Source: Isoetes taiwanensis
Taxonomy: Eukaryota > Streptophyta > Lycopodiopsida > Isoetales > Isoetaceae
Reading direction: 5' to 3'
NCBI GenBank assembly: GCA_021234155.1
Contig: JAJEKV010000041.1
Span: 13,332,310-13,396,309 of the forward strand
Length of the DNA stretch: 64,000 nt
Part shown: piece after piece, positions 26,091 to 37,365 of the stretch
Position numbering within the stretch: the stretch's first letter is position 1
How the letters are laid out: each line of letters begins with the position of its first letter
The notes under the pieces: model-generated
Databases searched by the model: none
Told to the model about the DNA's origin: nothing
What the model saw: only the letters and a program-made list of their open reading frames with translations
Made by a program: the position numbers and the translations under genes

Positions 26091-26241
26091 GGCCGGCAAT
26101 CCCAGGCACCCTTTACTAGATGGAGATGCTCATTATATTATTAGAGAGGAGACTTCAAAGTAATTAGATTTTCTTTTTCTATCAAACATGTCTGTTGGGT
26201 CATTATATTACATCTCGACCACCATTTCAAATTGTAGCAAA

Positions 26242-26270
26242 GCCCGACAACGTCGGGCACTATAACTAGT
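26242..26270 (+). mobile_element. Helitron-like 3' terminus (hairpin plus CTAGT)
   Basis: The perfect 7-bp stem GCCCGAC-AAC-GTCGGGC (26242-26258) is followed after seven bases by CTAGT (26266-26270) and then T. A short GC hairpin about 10 nt before CTRRT is the hallmark of Helitron 3' ends, which lack terminal inverted repeats and insert at AT. The 5' TC end is not found with certainty; the element would extend leftward through the repeats at 24399-26240. Confidence 0.5.
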
Positions 26271-26279
26271 TATTCTTAA

Positions 26280-26315
26280 TTCCTAGGATGGGTCCTAGGA
26301 AACAACTAGTTGGCA
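26280..26315 (+). repeat. 36-bp direct repeat with hairpin, copy 1
   Basis: Contains the stem CCTAGGA-TGGG-TCCTAGG and then AAACAACTAGTTGGC. It matches 27410-27445 over 36 bp with a single C/T difference. The pair flanks about 1.09 kb. Hairpin, six bases, then CTAGT again resembles a Helitron 3' end, but the match continues past CTAGT. Confidence 0.7.
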
Positions 26316-26541
26316 GTGAAGTGGTGTTCTCATTGAGCTTTTGTAAAATCTTTGAGTACATATTGATCCCCCTACTTGGGGTTGAAAATCTGAGAAGCTT
26401 GAAAATTATACATGCTTCGAAACTAGACAATTTATCGAGAGCATGATGAAATTAAAAGGTGCCAAATAAAAAATGATTGTTCTGCCACTTGGTATATGCA
26501 AAGATGAGAAAACTGATGACCGCTCCTCATCGGGATGCAAA

Positions 26542-26572
26542 ACCCCGCCCTTTTAGGTTTTCAAGGAAAACC
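26542..26572. repeat. LINE 3'-type hairpin, third copy
   Basis: AAAACCCCGCCC...GGTTTTC.AGGAAAA resembles the left ends of the LINEs at 18721 and 31554. The sequence to its right also keeps 'gatgctgaca' (26649). It suggests a short, strongly 5'-truncated copy of the LINE or a related SINE. Confidence 0.45.
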
Positions 26573-26785
26573 CTAACGTGCAACTGTCGCCAACGCTCTC
26601 AAAGAATGCCGCTAACATACGTCCGAAGTGAGTTGATGCAAACACGACGATGCTGACAACTGAGAGAACTGCAAAAAAGGACCTGCAATAAAAAATCTAG
26701 AAATTTGAATAACCCGTTAAAAAGTTAGGAGCTTTAAGCAAAGGCATGGGCCAAGTTGAAATCATATAAAAAGAATATAATAGCA

Positions 26786-27020
26786 CTCGGAGGCTCCAGG
26801 GCCACGTCGAGGAAGAAATAACAACCGATCAATCGGGAACTGTCCGCAGAATAATCATCGCAGGAAAAACGTCCGATTAGTACTGCCTCGGAGGCTACAA
26901 TGCCACGCCGAGAGAAAATGAAAAATTATGTCTCGAAAGCCACAGCCACGCCGAGAAAGAATGAAATGATAAGTAAGCCTCGGAGGCTACATTGCCACAC
27001 CGAGAAAGATGAAAAATAAG
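26786..27020 (+). repeat. Minisatellite of about 48 bp, four copies
   Basis: Units near 26786, 26885, 26930 and 26975 share CTCGGAGGCTACA.TGCCAC and then GCCGAGA.A.AATGAAA. The first two are separated by unrelated sequence. No open frame uses them convincingly. Confidence 0.6.
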
Positions 27021-27376
27021 AACATTCGCGCTTACAAAAAAGATAGAAAGAAAGCATGGAGGATATCAGGGGCTACAGGGCAACCAAAGAAGCGTAGAAA
27101 ATTAGACAGATACATAGATAACAAATTGACCAAAAAGAAATGGAGCAATTGCAACAATAAAACGTAAAATGAGAAAAAAAAAACATGAAATGGGATGTCA
27201 ATATGACCAACAAGCTTAGATATGACAGAGGGAGGGAGGGGGGGGGGAGGCAGAAACTTGTAGAGCCGTAGAGATGAATAGAATGAAAAGAGCTCAAGAG
27301 AATGCCGATAACTGGTAATGAAGAAGGAGATGGTATAAATAGGAGATGCAAAGTAGGGTGTCCCCATCCAAGGATG

Positions 27377-27406
27377 ACGGTTCTATTGCTATCGCAATAG
27401 AACCGT
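27377..27406. repeat. Perfect 13-bp hairpin
   Basis: ACGGTTCTATTGC, loop TATC, GCAATAGAACCGT. It directly precedes the second 36-bp direct repeat, just as another hairpin precedes the first. It could be an element end or a transcription-related stem; there is no adjacent gene to terminate. Confidence 0.7.
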
Positions 27407-27409
27407 GGC

Positions 27410-27445
27410 ATTCCTAGGATGGGTCCTAGGAAACAATTAGTTGGC
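27410..27445 (+). repeat. 36-bp direct repeat with hairpin, copy 2
   Basis: Same as 26280-26315 except TTAGT in place of CTAGT. See copy 1 for the comparison. Confidence 0.7.
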
Positions 27446-30400
27446 CGATAGAAAAGGAATCTACCTCAAGAAAGAATGCAAGAAACTAGGATAACAAGGA
27501 AAAAGTAGGGCAAAAGGCGAAAATCAAGGGAGAGATGGGCAAACAAGACAATTGGAACAGATCAGACAAAGGGGGCAAAGAAAGAAAGTGTGAAGCAAGA
27601 CTAGTAGAATAACTGGGATAATCAATGCAGAAGGCGAAGAGCATGATATATAGACACCAACAGGGAAAGAGAAGTAAAGCAAATCAAGAGGAGACATAGT
27701 AAAGATAGAAATGGAAGCTATGAGTCCAGAAGAACTAGCGCAACACAATGGTGCGAGTAAGTCCAAAGATAAAAGAAGCAAAGGGGAAAAATTCACACAA
27801 ACATGATGGACTGAGAAACTAATAGAGTCAAAGGGATGAATGAACGAAGTAAGGCCAATCAAAGTAAAATCAGAAAAAAGGCACTACGCGAAGGAGGTAA
27901 CATGGTCAAAGAGGATAGTTGAACAAAAGGAAGAGATGGAACAATGACCTATTCAATTAAAACCGGGACTGTTGGAGAGAATATGGAAAAGAAAGGGAAG
28001 GAGATGACATAGGTTAAAAAGACAAAACAGATTGAAAGAAACAGAATGGCAAAATACGGCACACTGGAATACGTGGGACAACTCAAGGTATGAAGAAAAC
28101 ACAAAGCGGACTAAATCAATAAAATATGACAACAGCAAAGTGCATCTGGGACAAGAACGGTATGTATGAGAAATTCTAACACGATATGAGGCAACATAAT
28201 AAAATCGATACTAAAAGGTCGAACAACAGAAATGATAAGAGGAAATGCAATAGAGGTAGGTGGTACCAAAGACGCAAATGAGACAGAAGGGGTGAGTATA
28301 CCATGAATAAAAAGGCAAATAGAAGTACGCGGGCTAAAAGAACAAATATAACTACGGACAATAGACAAGAAAAAGATGAAGGAAATAATGAGACTAAGGA
28401 CCTTTAGAGAAAGAGAGCAAGAGAGACAATTAAAATGTGAATGGAAACTGAAGGAGAAATTGAGTAAAAAAAGGACCCAGTGGGATAAAATGGAACATGT
28501 GATATCCCTTGACACAATTGGGACAAAATAGTAACCTGAATAGAATGAGATAAATAGAGTAAAAGGAATTGCAAAGACAAATTAACTCAAAGAGAGAGAA
28601 AAAGAAGATAAATGACAAGGGATCAGATAAAACAAATTACGGTGATCATCATACATGCAAGTAAAGAAGTAGAAGAAATTGAAGGAAATAACTAGATAAT
28701 GAGATAGAATAAAAAGAGGAATGAGTAAAATCAAACAACCTGAGTAACGCGGGCGAATCAAGTGGTAAAATGGACAAACAAAGAAGATAGGCAAAATCAG
28801 GAGAACTGAAAAACTGAGACAATTTAAGAGGTTAATCGGAGGTGCAAAAGATGACTTAAGCAAGAACAAACATGACAATGAATAACGAATGAGGCAATCG
28901 TCATAGTAGATGAAACTTACGCAGCAAAAAGACAAAGAGAGGAGAATAACTAAGCAGTGGTAACAAGTAGAGAGCAAGATGAAGCAACATGACAAAAAGA
29001 TCTCAAGAGAACAAACATACGCAAGCCCCAATTATATGGTATGGAAGCAGTAGAAACGCCGAACGTAACATCACCTCAAGCTTGATCATGAATTGGTCCT
29101 ATGAGCAAAATAAATAAACGTATAACCATACATAGTCTATCAAGTTATATTGTGAGGAATAATCCCGTTTTAGGACCAACTAGTAGGCAACGTCGAATCA
29201 TAGAGTAGAAGCATAAGGAAAATCTAGAACCTAGAAAAACCGAAGGTGAAAGTAAGCACAACCGAATTGAAATCAACTAAAGCTATTATGAATATGAGAA
29301 GCATATAGCAAAAAAGAATGTAATAAACCTAGAAAGGAGCAAGTTGGATATAGAAGAATAGGAGCAAGGAGTGGAACTGAGCAGAATAGAATAAATGGAA
29401 AAAACAGGAACCAAAGAAAATCCAATGGGGCCCAATAACTGTCTAAACGGAAAGTGAAAGAAGATAGATAGTATTTTTACGTCATGCCACATTGGCACAT
29501 TGAAAAAGATGTAAACACTTCGGAAGGACAAATGGAACAAGCACAAAACATTGTGTCCAATGGAGCAAGTAGACAAAAATAAGACATGGAAACCAATGGT
29601 AAAATTGATCAAATGGAAGATCATGGTAAAGTTTGGCAAACCACCTAAAGTCAGTGGAGGAAATCAAAAGAAATGAAGCAGCAAAGTAAATAGAAGGAAC
29701 CAAAAGTGGAAGAAATCAAGAGAAATGAAGTAGCAAAGTAAATAAAAGGAACCAAAAGGACTAGCCAGGCTGGACCAACAGGTAGAAGCAACCATGTCCA
29801 AGGATTGACATGGCATGGAACAAAGGAAATGACGAATGACCGAGCAAGGAAAAAACTGGAACTATATAAAATAGATGGCGAAAAATGCAACCAAGGAAAA
29901 AATCATGTACTATATATGAGCAGCATCTACCATGTAGAAGCTCGAGGAATGGACAAAATGAATTCAAGTAGAAGGCCTAAAAAAGGACCGAATGGAACTA
30001 TGACTGACCCAACGCTCACACATAAAAAGAAACGCAAGTAGCTTGCAAAGTGATGCGTGTAAAATCTACCCTACATGAAACATGTGTAACACAAACCTAA
30101 AGAGAATGCATAAAAACACTTGTCTCTTAGCACCTTGATCAAAATGCTTCAACTAAACAAAATAAATGGATTACGAGGAAATAAATGCCTATGGAAAAAG
30201 ATCTTTCTTGGCCTAGTGGCTAACGAAACAAAATGCGAGCAGCATCTATAGACAAACGATATCATGTCATGTAAAATATAGGAGTATAACTAGCAAACAA
30301 GGATTATGGCATGGAAAAATACCAATCAAACACATTAATGCGCATGCAACACATGCAAGACCGCATTCACAAAGGAGAAGGAGTGTTAATAATGTAGCAT

Positions 30401-31430
30401 CCAACCAAAGAAATGGTAAAAGAGCCTGCCAGATGATGTTAGCAACATAAAGTGTAAAACGTGACATCACCTCAAAATTTCTCTGTGAACACAGTCTATG
30501 GCAAACAAACTGAAAAACTAGGTAACACAATGCATCAGGAGAATGAGAAACCACAACTAATCTAATGGCTCGTACGAGCCACATGATGCAAGACCTACCA
30601 TCTGATGTGAAACACGAACAAGATAATGCAGTACCCAAGATAACAAGAAACCACAACATGGCATGGTAGCAAATGTTGAATCCATGTAAACCAGAGTAGT
30701 AAGATAATGGGGACCCGAACAGTTTGACAACCACGCAAAGCCACACGATACAAGCCCTACCACAAGCTCTAATAGAAGTAATGACATTATTTGATATTAT
30801 GAGAAACTATAAGCGATAAAGTCCATGTAATTCGTTCGAATTAAAACTTCAAAGCCTACGAAAACTCAACTGTATTATGATGACGAGAACAAATGCATAT
30901 GCATAATCATGCAATATGATATTAATCGCACAAAATATAGAAAAAACTCAACCCTATCATAAGGAAAAGCCAACAAATGCAAATAAGAGGTATACAAGGT
31001 TATGAAAATGTTACCAAATAATGTCGCACGCAAGGATATGAACGAACAAGATAAATCATGCCAGAAGGAGACGATACACTAAGTGTGACAAATTGCTAGA
31101 TTGACGATTTCTAAATTAATAAGAAAACGCTATTTTATAGTCAATGAACTCGAATCCTCATCCATTCATAAAATAGACCTCTTGATCCAACCACCAAAGT
31201 CAACCAACCAACATGCACATTTTATTTGAAACAATAAACATCAAAAGAGAGACTAGGATGGAATGGAATGGCAAGGCAACAGAAGCCCCTGGACAATTCC
31301 GCCCCTAGACGATAATCCAAATGGGAAGTGAATCAATTAGCTACAAATTTTGAAAGAGATGAAGATGATACCGACAAAAAACGTAATATTTTCAGCTTCA
31401 ATCTGGTGTAAAGAAGGCAGAACCAAAAGT
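27446..31430. other. Long purine-rich, strand-asymmetric tract without genes
   Basis: For nearly 4 kb the plus strand is dominated by A and G with few C and T. Minus-strand frames of 60-160 residues therefore translate to Phe/Leu/Ser-rich 'membrane-like' strings (for example 28582-29031 and 30267-30746), which I regard as composition artefacts: they have no conserved motif and overlap in several frames. A 53-bp tandem duplication sits at 29661-29758 (GAAATGAAGCAGCAAAGTAA / GAAATGAAGTAGCAAAGTAA). From about 30800 the bias weakens. Confidence 0.5.
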
Positions 31431-31436
31431 GAATTA

Positions 31437-31487
31437 TTAGAATAGAATAGAATAGAATAGAATATGATTTTATCGTCCACGGAGACC
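31437..31487 (-). mobile_element. LINE 3' tail motif with (AATAG)n microsatellite
   Basis: Plus (AATAG)n is followed by TGATTTTATCGTCCACGGAG ACC; on minus, GGTCTCCGTGGACGATAAAA followed by a TATTC repeat. This is the third copy of the motif seen at 23850 and 24264. Here it lies about 65 bp beyond the 3' hairpin of the large LINE, so it is probably that element's true 3' end. Confidence 0.5.
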
Positions 31488-32525
31488 AACTGGCCTATGG
31501 GACCCAAGTACAAAGAGAGAGCAGCAGGCGATACTACCAGATTAAAACCCCCACCTAAGGGTTTTCTGGGAAAACCTTAGTAGCAATAAGGATGCTGACA
31601 TACCGCACGCTTATATACATAATCACAAGTACCGAGGTTAATGCCTGACGGGGGCATAACCGAAATCCAGATCCATTACCTCCCTGAGGTAATGATCCCA
31701 ACAAGCCTACAGAGGCCGTGGTTCGAAGAGGCTCATGCAAAGCCCGATGGGGCATTAACTAACCGGAGCATACCGAGCCCCGATATGCTCATACGCCTGA
31801 CGGGCCCGAGGGCGTGACTTTCATCCTCAATGGCGCTCGCTGACAAAGATCGGCGACACTGGCCCTCACGCTGCCCCCGAATCCATCTCCCCGTCTCAAT
31901 GCGGAGGTGGTGTGCACTGCGCGCCGATGGAAGCAATCACCCCGCTTTTCATGGGTAGATGGGTGCGCAGTAGTGGTGTGGGCCCCTCGTGAGCATGGGA
32001 TTAACTCGCTGGCCGATAATTTGCCACCTTGACATGTGATGTGGGCCTCTCAGATCCCAAAGCTTGGCCATGAAGCAAGCATCCAAGTATCGCTTCTTCG
32101 CAAAGACATTCTTCTGTATGCACCGTCCACACATCCGTGTGCCCGCACATTCCATAGCGAGAACCACCGGGCTTGCTTGTCTTTCCAAAGCAGCTTTTGA
32201 GTCGCCAAGGGCCCATCGCCACCGCCAAAGCAAGGTTGGGCAGCCGGGCTTCATCCATAGCCACCACCTTCCTCGAAGTAAATAATGTGACGCTCCAAAT
32301 AAGTAGCCCTCAGAATGGAAGGAAGCCTGCCTCCTCGAGCAAGATCCGATATGGGACCGTGGATTTCACTCCCAAAGGTGCCGGCCAAGAAGGCCTTCAC
32401 AGACTTGCTCTAGATCGCTCCAAGTGGTGAGGGATATCACCGGCCCCCACACTTCTGCCCCATAGAGGAGGACCGGGTTCAACCAAGGCCCAACAAGTGT
32501 GCCCGGTGACCCCATGCATACAAAA

Positions 32526-33504
32526 TTACCGCCTTTGTGATTTGTTTTGCATTGCATCTGTGGCTTTCCCACCGCAGTGACCCGTAAACCGATGGATGCA
32601 TCCCAAAGGTGTGGTAGTAGAAAACTCAATGCCCAAATACTTATAAGACTGAGCCACCTCCACTACCTGCCCCCGGTAAGTGAATGAGGGAAGACGTGGG
32701 TGCTTGGGATGATGGGACCAAAGAAGCACCTTTGTCTTGGCCAAGTTAACTCTCATGCCGGTGAATTGGCGTAAAGTGTTCAAAGCATCCAGTGGCGTTG
32801 CATGTCCTCCGGGTATATGCGCGAGCAGGTCAACATCATCGCATATATGAGTTGCCGGATTATGTGGTGCATCAACCGAGCGCCCCCCGGTTCGGCCTAG
32901 CCATTCTTCTAGCCGGTCAATGTACAAGCCGGCGAGCCGCCGGGGATAGAGGGCAGCCCCGGGCGCACCCCAATGCTACTAACAACGGCCTCCCGACGGT
33001 GTGAGACGGCCGAGCAAGCCTCAGATAGTTCCTCAGATATAGCATTCTCGCAAGTCGACGGGGTCCCTAGTCGCCTCTCAACTCGCCCCACAACTTATCC
33101 CGAGGCACCAAAAGCCTTTAAAATCCACAAAGCAACAAGATGGATTCTGGCGTTGATTCCAGCTATCCTCTATGAGTGTTCGCAGAGTGAAGATATGGTC
33201 AATAGTAGAATGCCTGGGCGAAGCCCCCGCTCAAGGCGGAGAGCCCGCGACTTCTCCATCCTCTCACCAAAGTGTCAATCACCGCCAAGAATCCCTACAA
33301 CTTGGCAAAGACAGAATCCACCATAATGGTACGATAGTTGGTCGGGTCAGGGGTCCCCGCTTTGTATATGGGCACAACTCTACCGGTAGTCCAAAGCGGG
33401 GGAAGCCTTCTGCAATGCCCCGTTGAAGAGTGCCGTGGAGAACCCAAGACCATTGGGGCCCGCCCACTTAAATAGCTCACCGCGATACCATCCAAATCTG
33501 TCAC
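32526..33504 (-). pseudogene. LINE reverse transcriptase palm region (broken)
   Basis: The frames at 33504-33295 and 32927-32526 hold the fingers/palm motifs of the LINE. The second (133 residues from 'MYIDRLEEWL') spans the YADD-box remnant 'ICDDVDLLAH', the 'GMRVNLAKTKVLL' motif and 'YKYLGIEFS', the usual order in LINE RTs. The catalytic YADD is lost in this copy. Confidence 0.75.
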
Positions 33505-36500
33505 TTCTTCCCGCTAGTGAGGCGTTGCTAGGCCCATTATGACATCCCCTTCAATAATGACCAGCAGGGGCCTGGCTCATAGAGGTACCGGTGCCCGGCT
33601 TCCCATTGGGTCATACCGCCGCAAGTATCTCACCCATTGTTCCGGGTAATATTTCCCGGTGGGTCGTGGCAGCTTACTCAAGACCTTTCTCCGTAAGGCC
33701 CTAGGGTGGCGGTCTAGGAAGACCAAACATCTCATAATTGAGTTCGCAAGGTACCCGGGCTTTCTTGGTCTTGAGGAAGGAGCGGTATTGACGGACGGCC
33801 ATGCGGGCGAATGGTGGGGTCCAAAGACTTGGCGAAGCCATCGCTTTCAGCCTCCCGACATTCGGCCATCGAACCAAAGGATTGCTGGGGAAGGTGGTTG
33901 CAGCCCCTCGTGGATCGCCGAGAGCGGGGCTCTCCCAGCATCTGTCCCCTACCCTCGAGAAGGAGCCGGGTTCACCGGGCCGCCTCGCGTTGAAGTGTGG
34001 GGAGTTGCAAGACTCCGGTGACTCATGCTCAAGCATCCTCGCATAGACCGCCGCATGATCATAGTCCGACGCAACCGCGGGTACATGGGGTGTTGGGGCA
34101 ATGGGTGCTCGGTTGGCCCCGCCAATCTATCTCGCAAGAATGTGGGCTGATGGCTCGAGTCTACTTCCTCCCCCGCCACCGTCCCCCACCGATCGGGGAA
34201 AGTGATCAAGTGTAGGCATTGCTCGCCCTGCTAGCACGCATCCACCCACACCGGGTGCCGCCTCCCGGTTCTCCCCGTCTACAAATTGAAGCGGGCCGAG
34301 GACGCCCCACCGCGTGCTTTCTATTTTTCCCATTGCAAATGACCAGGTCAAAGATAATAATACTAAAAAAATAAATGAATTAACCAAACTTACCATACCG
34401 CGTCACCCCATCGGCGTTTGGCCAAACCATCTCATGGGGGTCCATTTGCAAACACATCCTCGCCTAGAGGTGCGTAATTTTGGGATCCGCCTCACTCCTG
34501 CGGCGCATTGAAATCTCCAAGCAACATGACCTTGCCCAATTGTTCGTATTGCCAGATATCATCATATAGATCGACATAGGGCTCCCCGGCCATCACATCC
34601 AAATGCGTGTGGTAAAAGTTGCTCTCAACATGTGGGAAGTAGCAAGCCGCCACAAAGAGAGGGCTGCCATCGCCGTTCTCGCGACTGCACTACAGTGTAT
34701 CCATGTGCCCGTCACTTTATACAAAGGGAGACCGATTGGGCCAAGGTCGTCTGGTAATAACACGCAATTCTCCGTCCTCGCTTTCCGTGCACTCATTGAA
34801 GATCGAGTAGCCCGCCGGTATCCCGCAAATCAAGTAGCCTCGCGGACTGAAGATGTTCCCATGTTTCCATGAGGAAGATAAGGTCCATGTCCATGGCGAC
34901 GGAATTGAGACTCGCCCCCTTCTCGCCATGGAAAGCCACGCAATTCCGTGATACCACGGCCAGGCACGATCCCTATTTAGTGGCATGCATCGCCACTTCA
35001 GGTCCTGGGTAGTGGTGGTCCTGTGGGGAGCGGAAGATGTGGATGCCTCGCGGCACTGGCCCCCTCAGAGGGGACTCGAGGGGCCGGGAGTGCCTCGCAT
35101 CCCCGCTTTTGTCACCTCAATTACAAGATCCTTCCCCTGACCAGCCCCGCCCTTCCATGTTCCGGTGGGGCCCCTCGACTTTGGCCACCACGCCGGGGTT
35201 CTTTGTCAGGCCGGGTCAAGTCCCTGGCCAACGCATGAGCTGTCCCCCTTCAACTTCCGCCCCGACGCAGATGGCCACCCGCTTAGCACGCCTCAATCGC
35301 GGAAGATGACCACCCCGGGCGATCGTATACCAATTCCATGACGACGCCTTTCCAATGGTCACAGGCCGGGAACATCATCCGTCCAAGATCCGGTTCCGAG
35401 TCGGAAGTGAGATGTTCTCCGGCTCCTCCGCCGGGCCTCGCACTACCACATTGCGGCTCCTCGCGTCTCGCTCCTCGGAGTTCGCTGGGGCCGCACTGTG
35501 TGTTGGTTGAGGTGGGTGAGGCATAGGTCGTGGCTGGCGCCGGGTGGTGGCGGCCCTACGTGACCTGATGTGTCCGGCAAAGATGTGTTCCAGTTGACGC
35601 CCCGTAGGTTGGTGGGTTCAAGGGGTTGGTGTGTTCTTTGGTGGGTTTCGCTTCTCCTGAGTCCGAGCTCAGCTCTGCGTGACGCTGTCATGTCTTGCCA
35701 TCTCCCGCCGCAATGGCGGAGTTGCTCATGTGCCTCGGCATGGAGGCCCTTTGCCTTGCCGGGCAACGGCCCCGGCTCCCGTGAGCTCCCGATCTCCGTG
35801 CTAAATCCTTACCAAGAGCTTCGGATACACCTGGCTAGCTTCCAAAGCACCGAATCCTTGTCTCACACGATGGCGGCCTCCCGCAACCTCCCGTGAGAGG
35901 GCTGCCTGTGCTCCTCGTGGCCGTGGCCTTAGCCTCCTCAACCTCGGCCCGATCCGGAGACATGGTTACGAAAAGCTCTCTGCCTACCCGGTTCCTATCC
36001 CAAGGCCCCAGCTTCCATAGTCGCCAACACGCTACCTACACCCCATATCCGCAAGCTCCTCGCCGGTATTGCCGTCACAAATTGTAGCAAGGGATGCTAT
36101 CATCCGCCGCCGTGACGCTGATCCTCCACCCCCGTGATTCGCCGCTTTTTTCCGCACCAACCGGTCAGCGCAACATCCGAGATGTTATGTTCTCCACCTC
36201 CGCCGGGAGGCCCGCAAGGCGCACCGCTGGCCCCAACCCCTCGCCTCGATGCGCGGCTCCAAGGTTCGGACCGGGCGGATTGCCCGTGTGGCCCGCCTGC
36301 CGGGTCGATCCGCCTTGGCTCGGCCTCCTCTTCATGGAAGACGTCTCTCCCTTCCGCCTCGGGCCTCTTCCTTGGTGGCCCCGCTTCATGGTCTTCCCGC
36401 AGGGCTCGGCTGCGTGGGGTCAACCGTGGTTGGTGTGTTTGAGCCTTCCCGTGATGGGTTGGTGTGGTCCGAGGTAGCTCACCAACCAAGTGTGGGTCCA

Positions 36501-36567
36501 CACACGGACTGTGGTTCTGTGGGCCATGACTTGGGGTATGACTTGGGCGACGACTCTCGATATCCGT

Positions 36568-37365
36568 GTGTACCGGCTGCCACAAAAACCCTAGCACACA
36601 GCCCGGAAAAGTGCAGATTTGAGCACTGAAACAAAGACAAGCATGCAGGTATCATACACCGTTGGAAAGATCTCTGAACCAGCTTTCCAACAAGCCCAAG
36701 CACATAAAAATCTGACACCGGATGCGAGAGATACAAATCCAGGTCCGGTGTCTACCGATTGCCACGTAAAACCCTAGCACACAGCCCGGAAAAGTGCCAA
36801 TTTGAGCACAGAAACAAAGCCAAGCATGCAGGTACCATACACTGCTGGAAAGATCTCAGAACCAGCTTTCCAACAAGCCCAAGCACATGAAAATCTGACA
36901 CCGGATGCGAGAGATATGACCGATCAAAATTCTGCCGCAAGACGAGACCAATCGAATACTTACTAAAACATACGCCAATCCCTATATTGGTGTCGGACTT
37001 TCATCAACAACACCATCAGGAACTAGGGTATGAATTAGTAAAACATTCTCGTAACCTTCAATAAGAGTACAACACACACCTTTCAACACCGCGTGGCCAA
37101 GGCCAACAACGGCATCAGGCGAGGGCTATACTTCTCAAAGAAGGAAGAAGAAGGGCTGCCACAAAAACCCTAGCACACAGCCCGGAAAACAGCAGATTTG
37201 AGCACTGAAACAAAGACAAACATGCAGGTATCATACACCATTGGAAAGCTCTCTGAACCAGCTTTCCAACAAGCCCAAGCACATGAAAATCTGACACCGG
37301 ATGTGAGAGATACAGTCCGTCGAAGTGTCTACCGGTTGCCACAGAAACCCTAGCACACAGCCCTC
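36568..37365 (+). repeat. 185-bp tandem repeat, 3+ copies
   Basis: Copies start at about 36568, 36750 and 37154, with a fragment at 37330. Each starts TACCG.TTGCCAC or a variant, continues CCCTAGCACACAGCCCGG, and ends CTGACACCGGATGYGAGAGA. An unrelated 230-bp block (36921-37153) interrupts between the second and third. Minus frames containing 'SHPVSDFHVLGLVGKLV' repeat with the units and are probably not genes. Confidence 0.8.

Larger units (their letters stand above)
31437..36560 (-). mobile_element. Near-full-length decayed LINE (endonuclease + RT)
   Basis: About 5 kb of GC-rich DNA. Read on minus from the right: a Pro/Arg-rich region (36600-35440) that may be ORF1; an apurinic-type endonuclease with the 'VMLLGDFNA' motif near 34510-34545; a linker ('RQYRSFLKTKKARVPCELNY', 33800-33740); and reverse transcriptase with 'VVPIYKAGTPDPTNYRTIMV' (near 33380-33310), 'CCFVDFK' (near 33120), 'MYIDRLEEWLG' and a YADD box read as CDDVDLL with a one-base loss (near 32831-32850), followed by 'MRVNLAKTKVLLWSHH' (near 32760-32710). 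The 3' side has the AAAACCCCC...GGGTTTTC hairpin at 31554-31575. Many frameshifts make it non-autonomous now. Same family as 18719-21118. I cannot assign the clade. Confidence 0.75.

Noticed and set aside
27032-30787. Many minus-strand frames that look like multi-pass membrane proteins
   Set aside because: They follow from the pyrimidine-rich minus strand, overlap in several frames and show no conserved motif or start context.
33659-36629. Numerous plus-strand frames in GC-rich DNA
   Set aside because: They are shadows of the minus-strand LINE; the motifs are only on minus.
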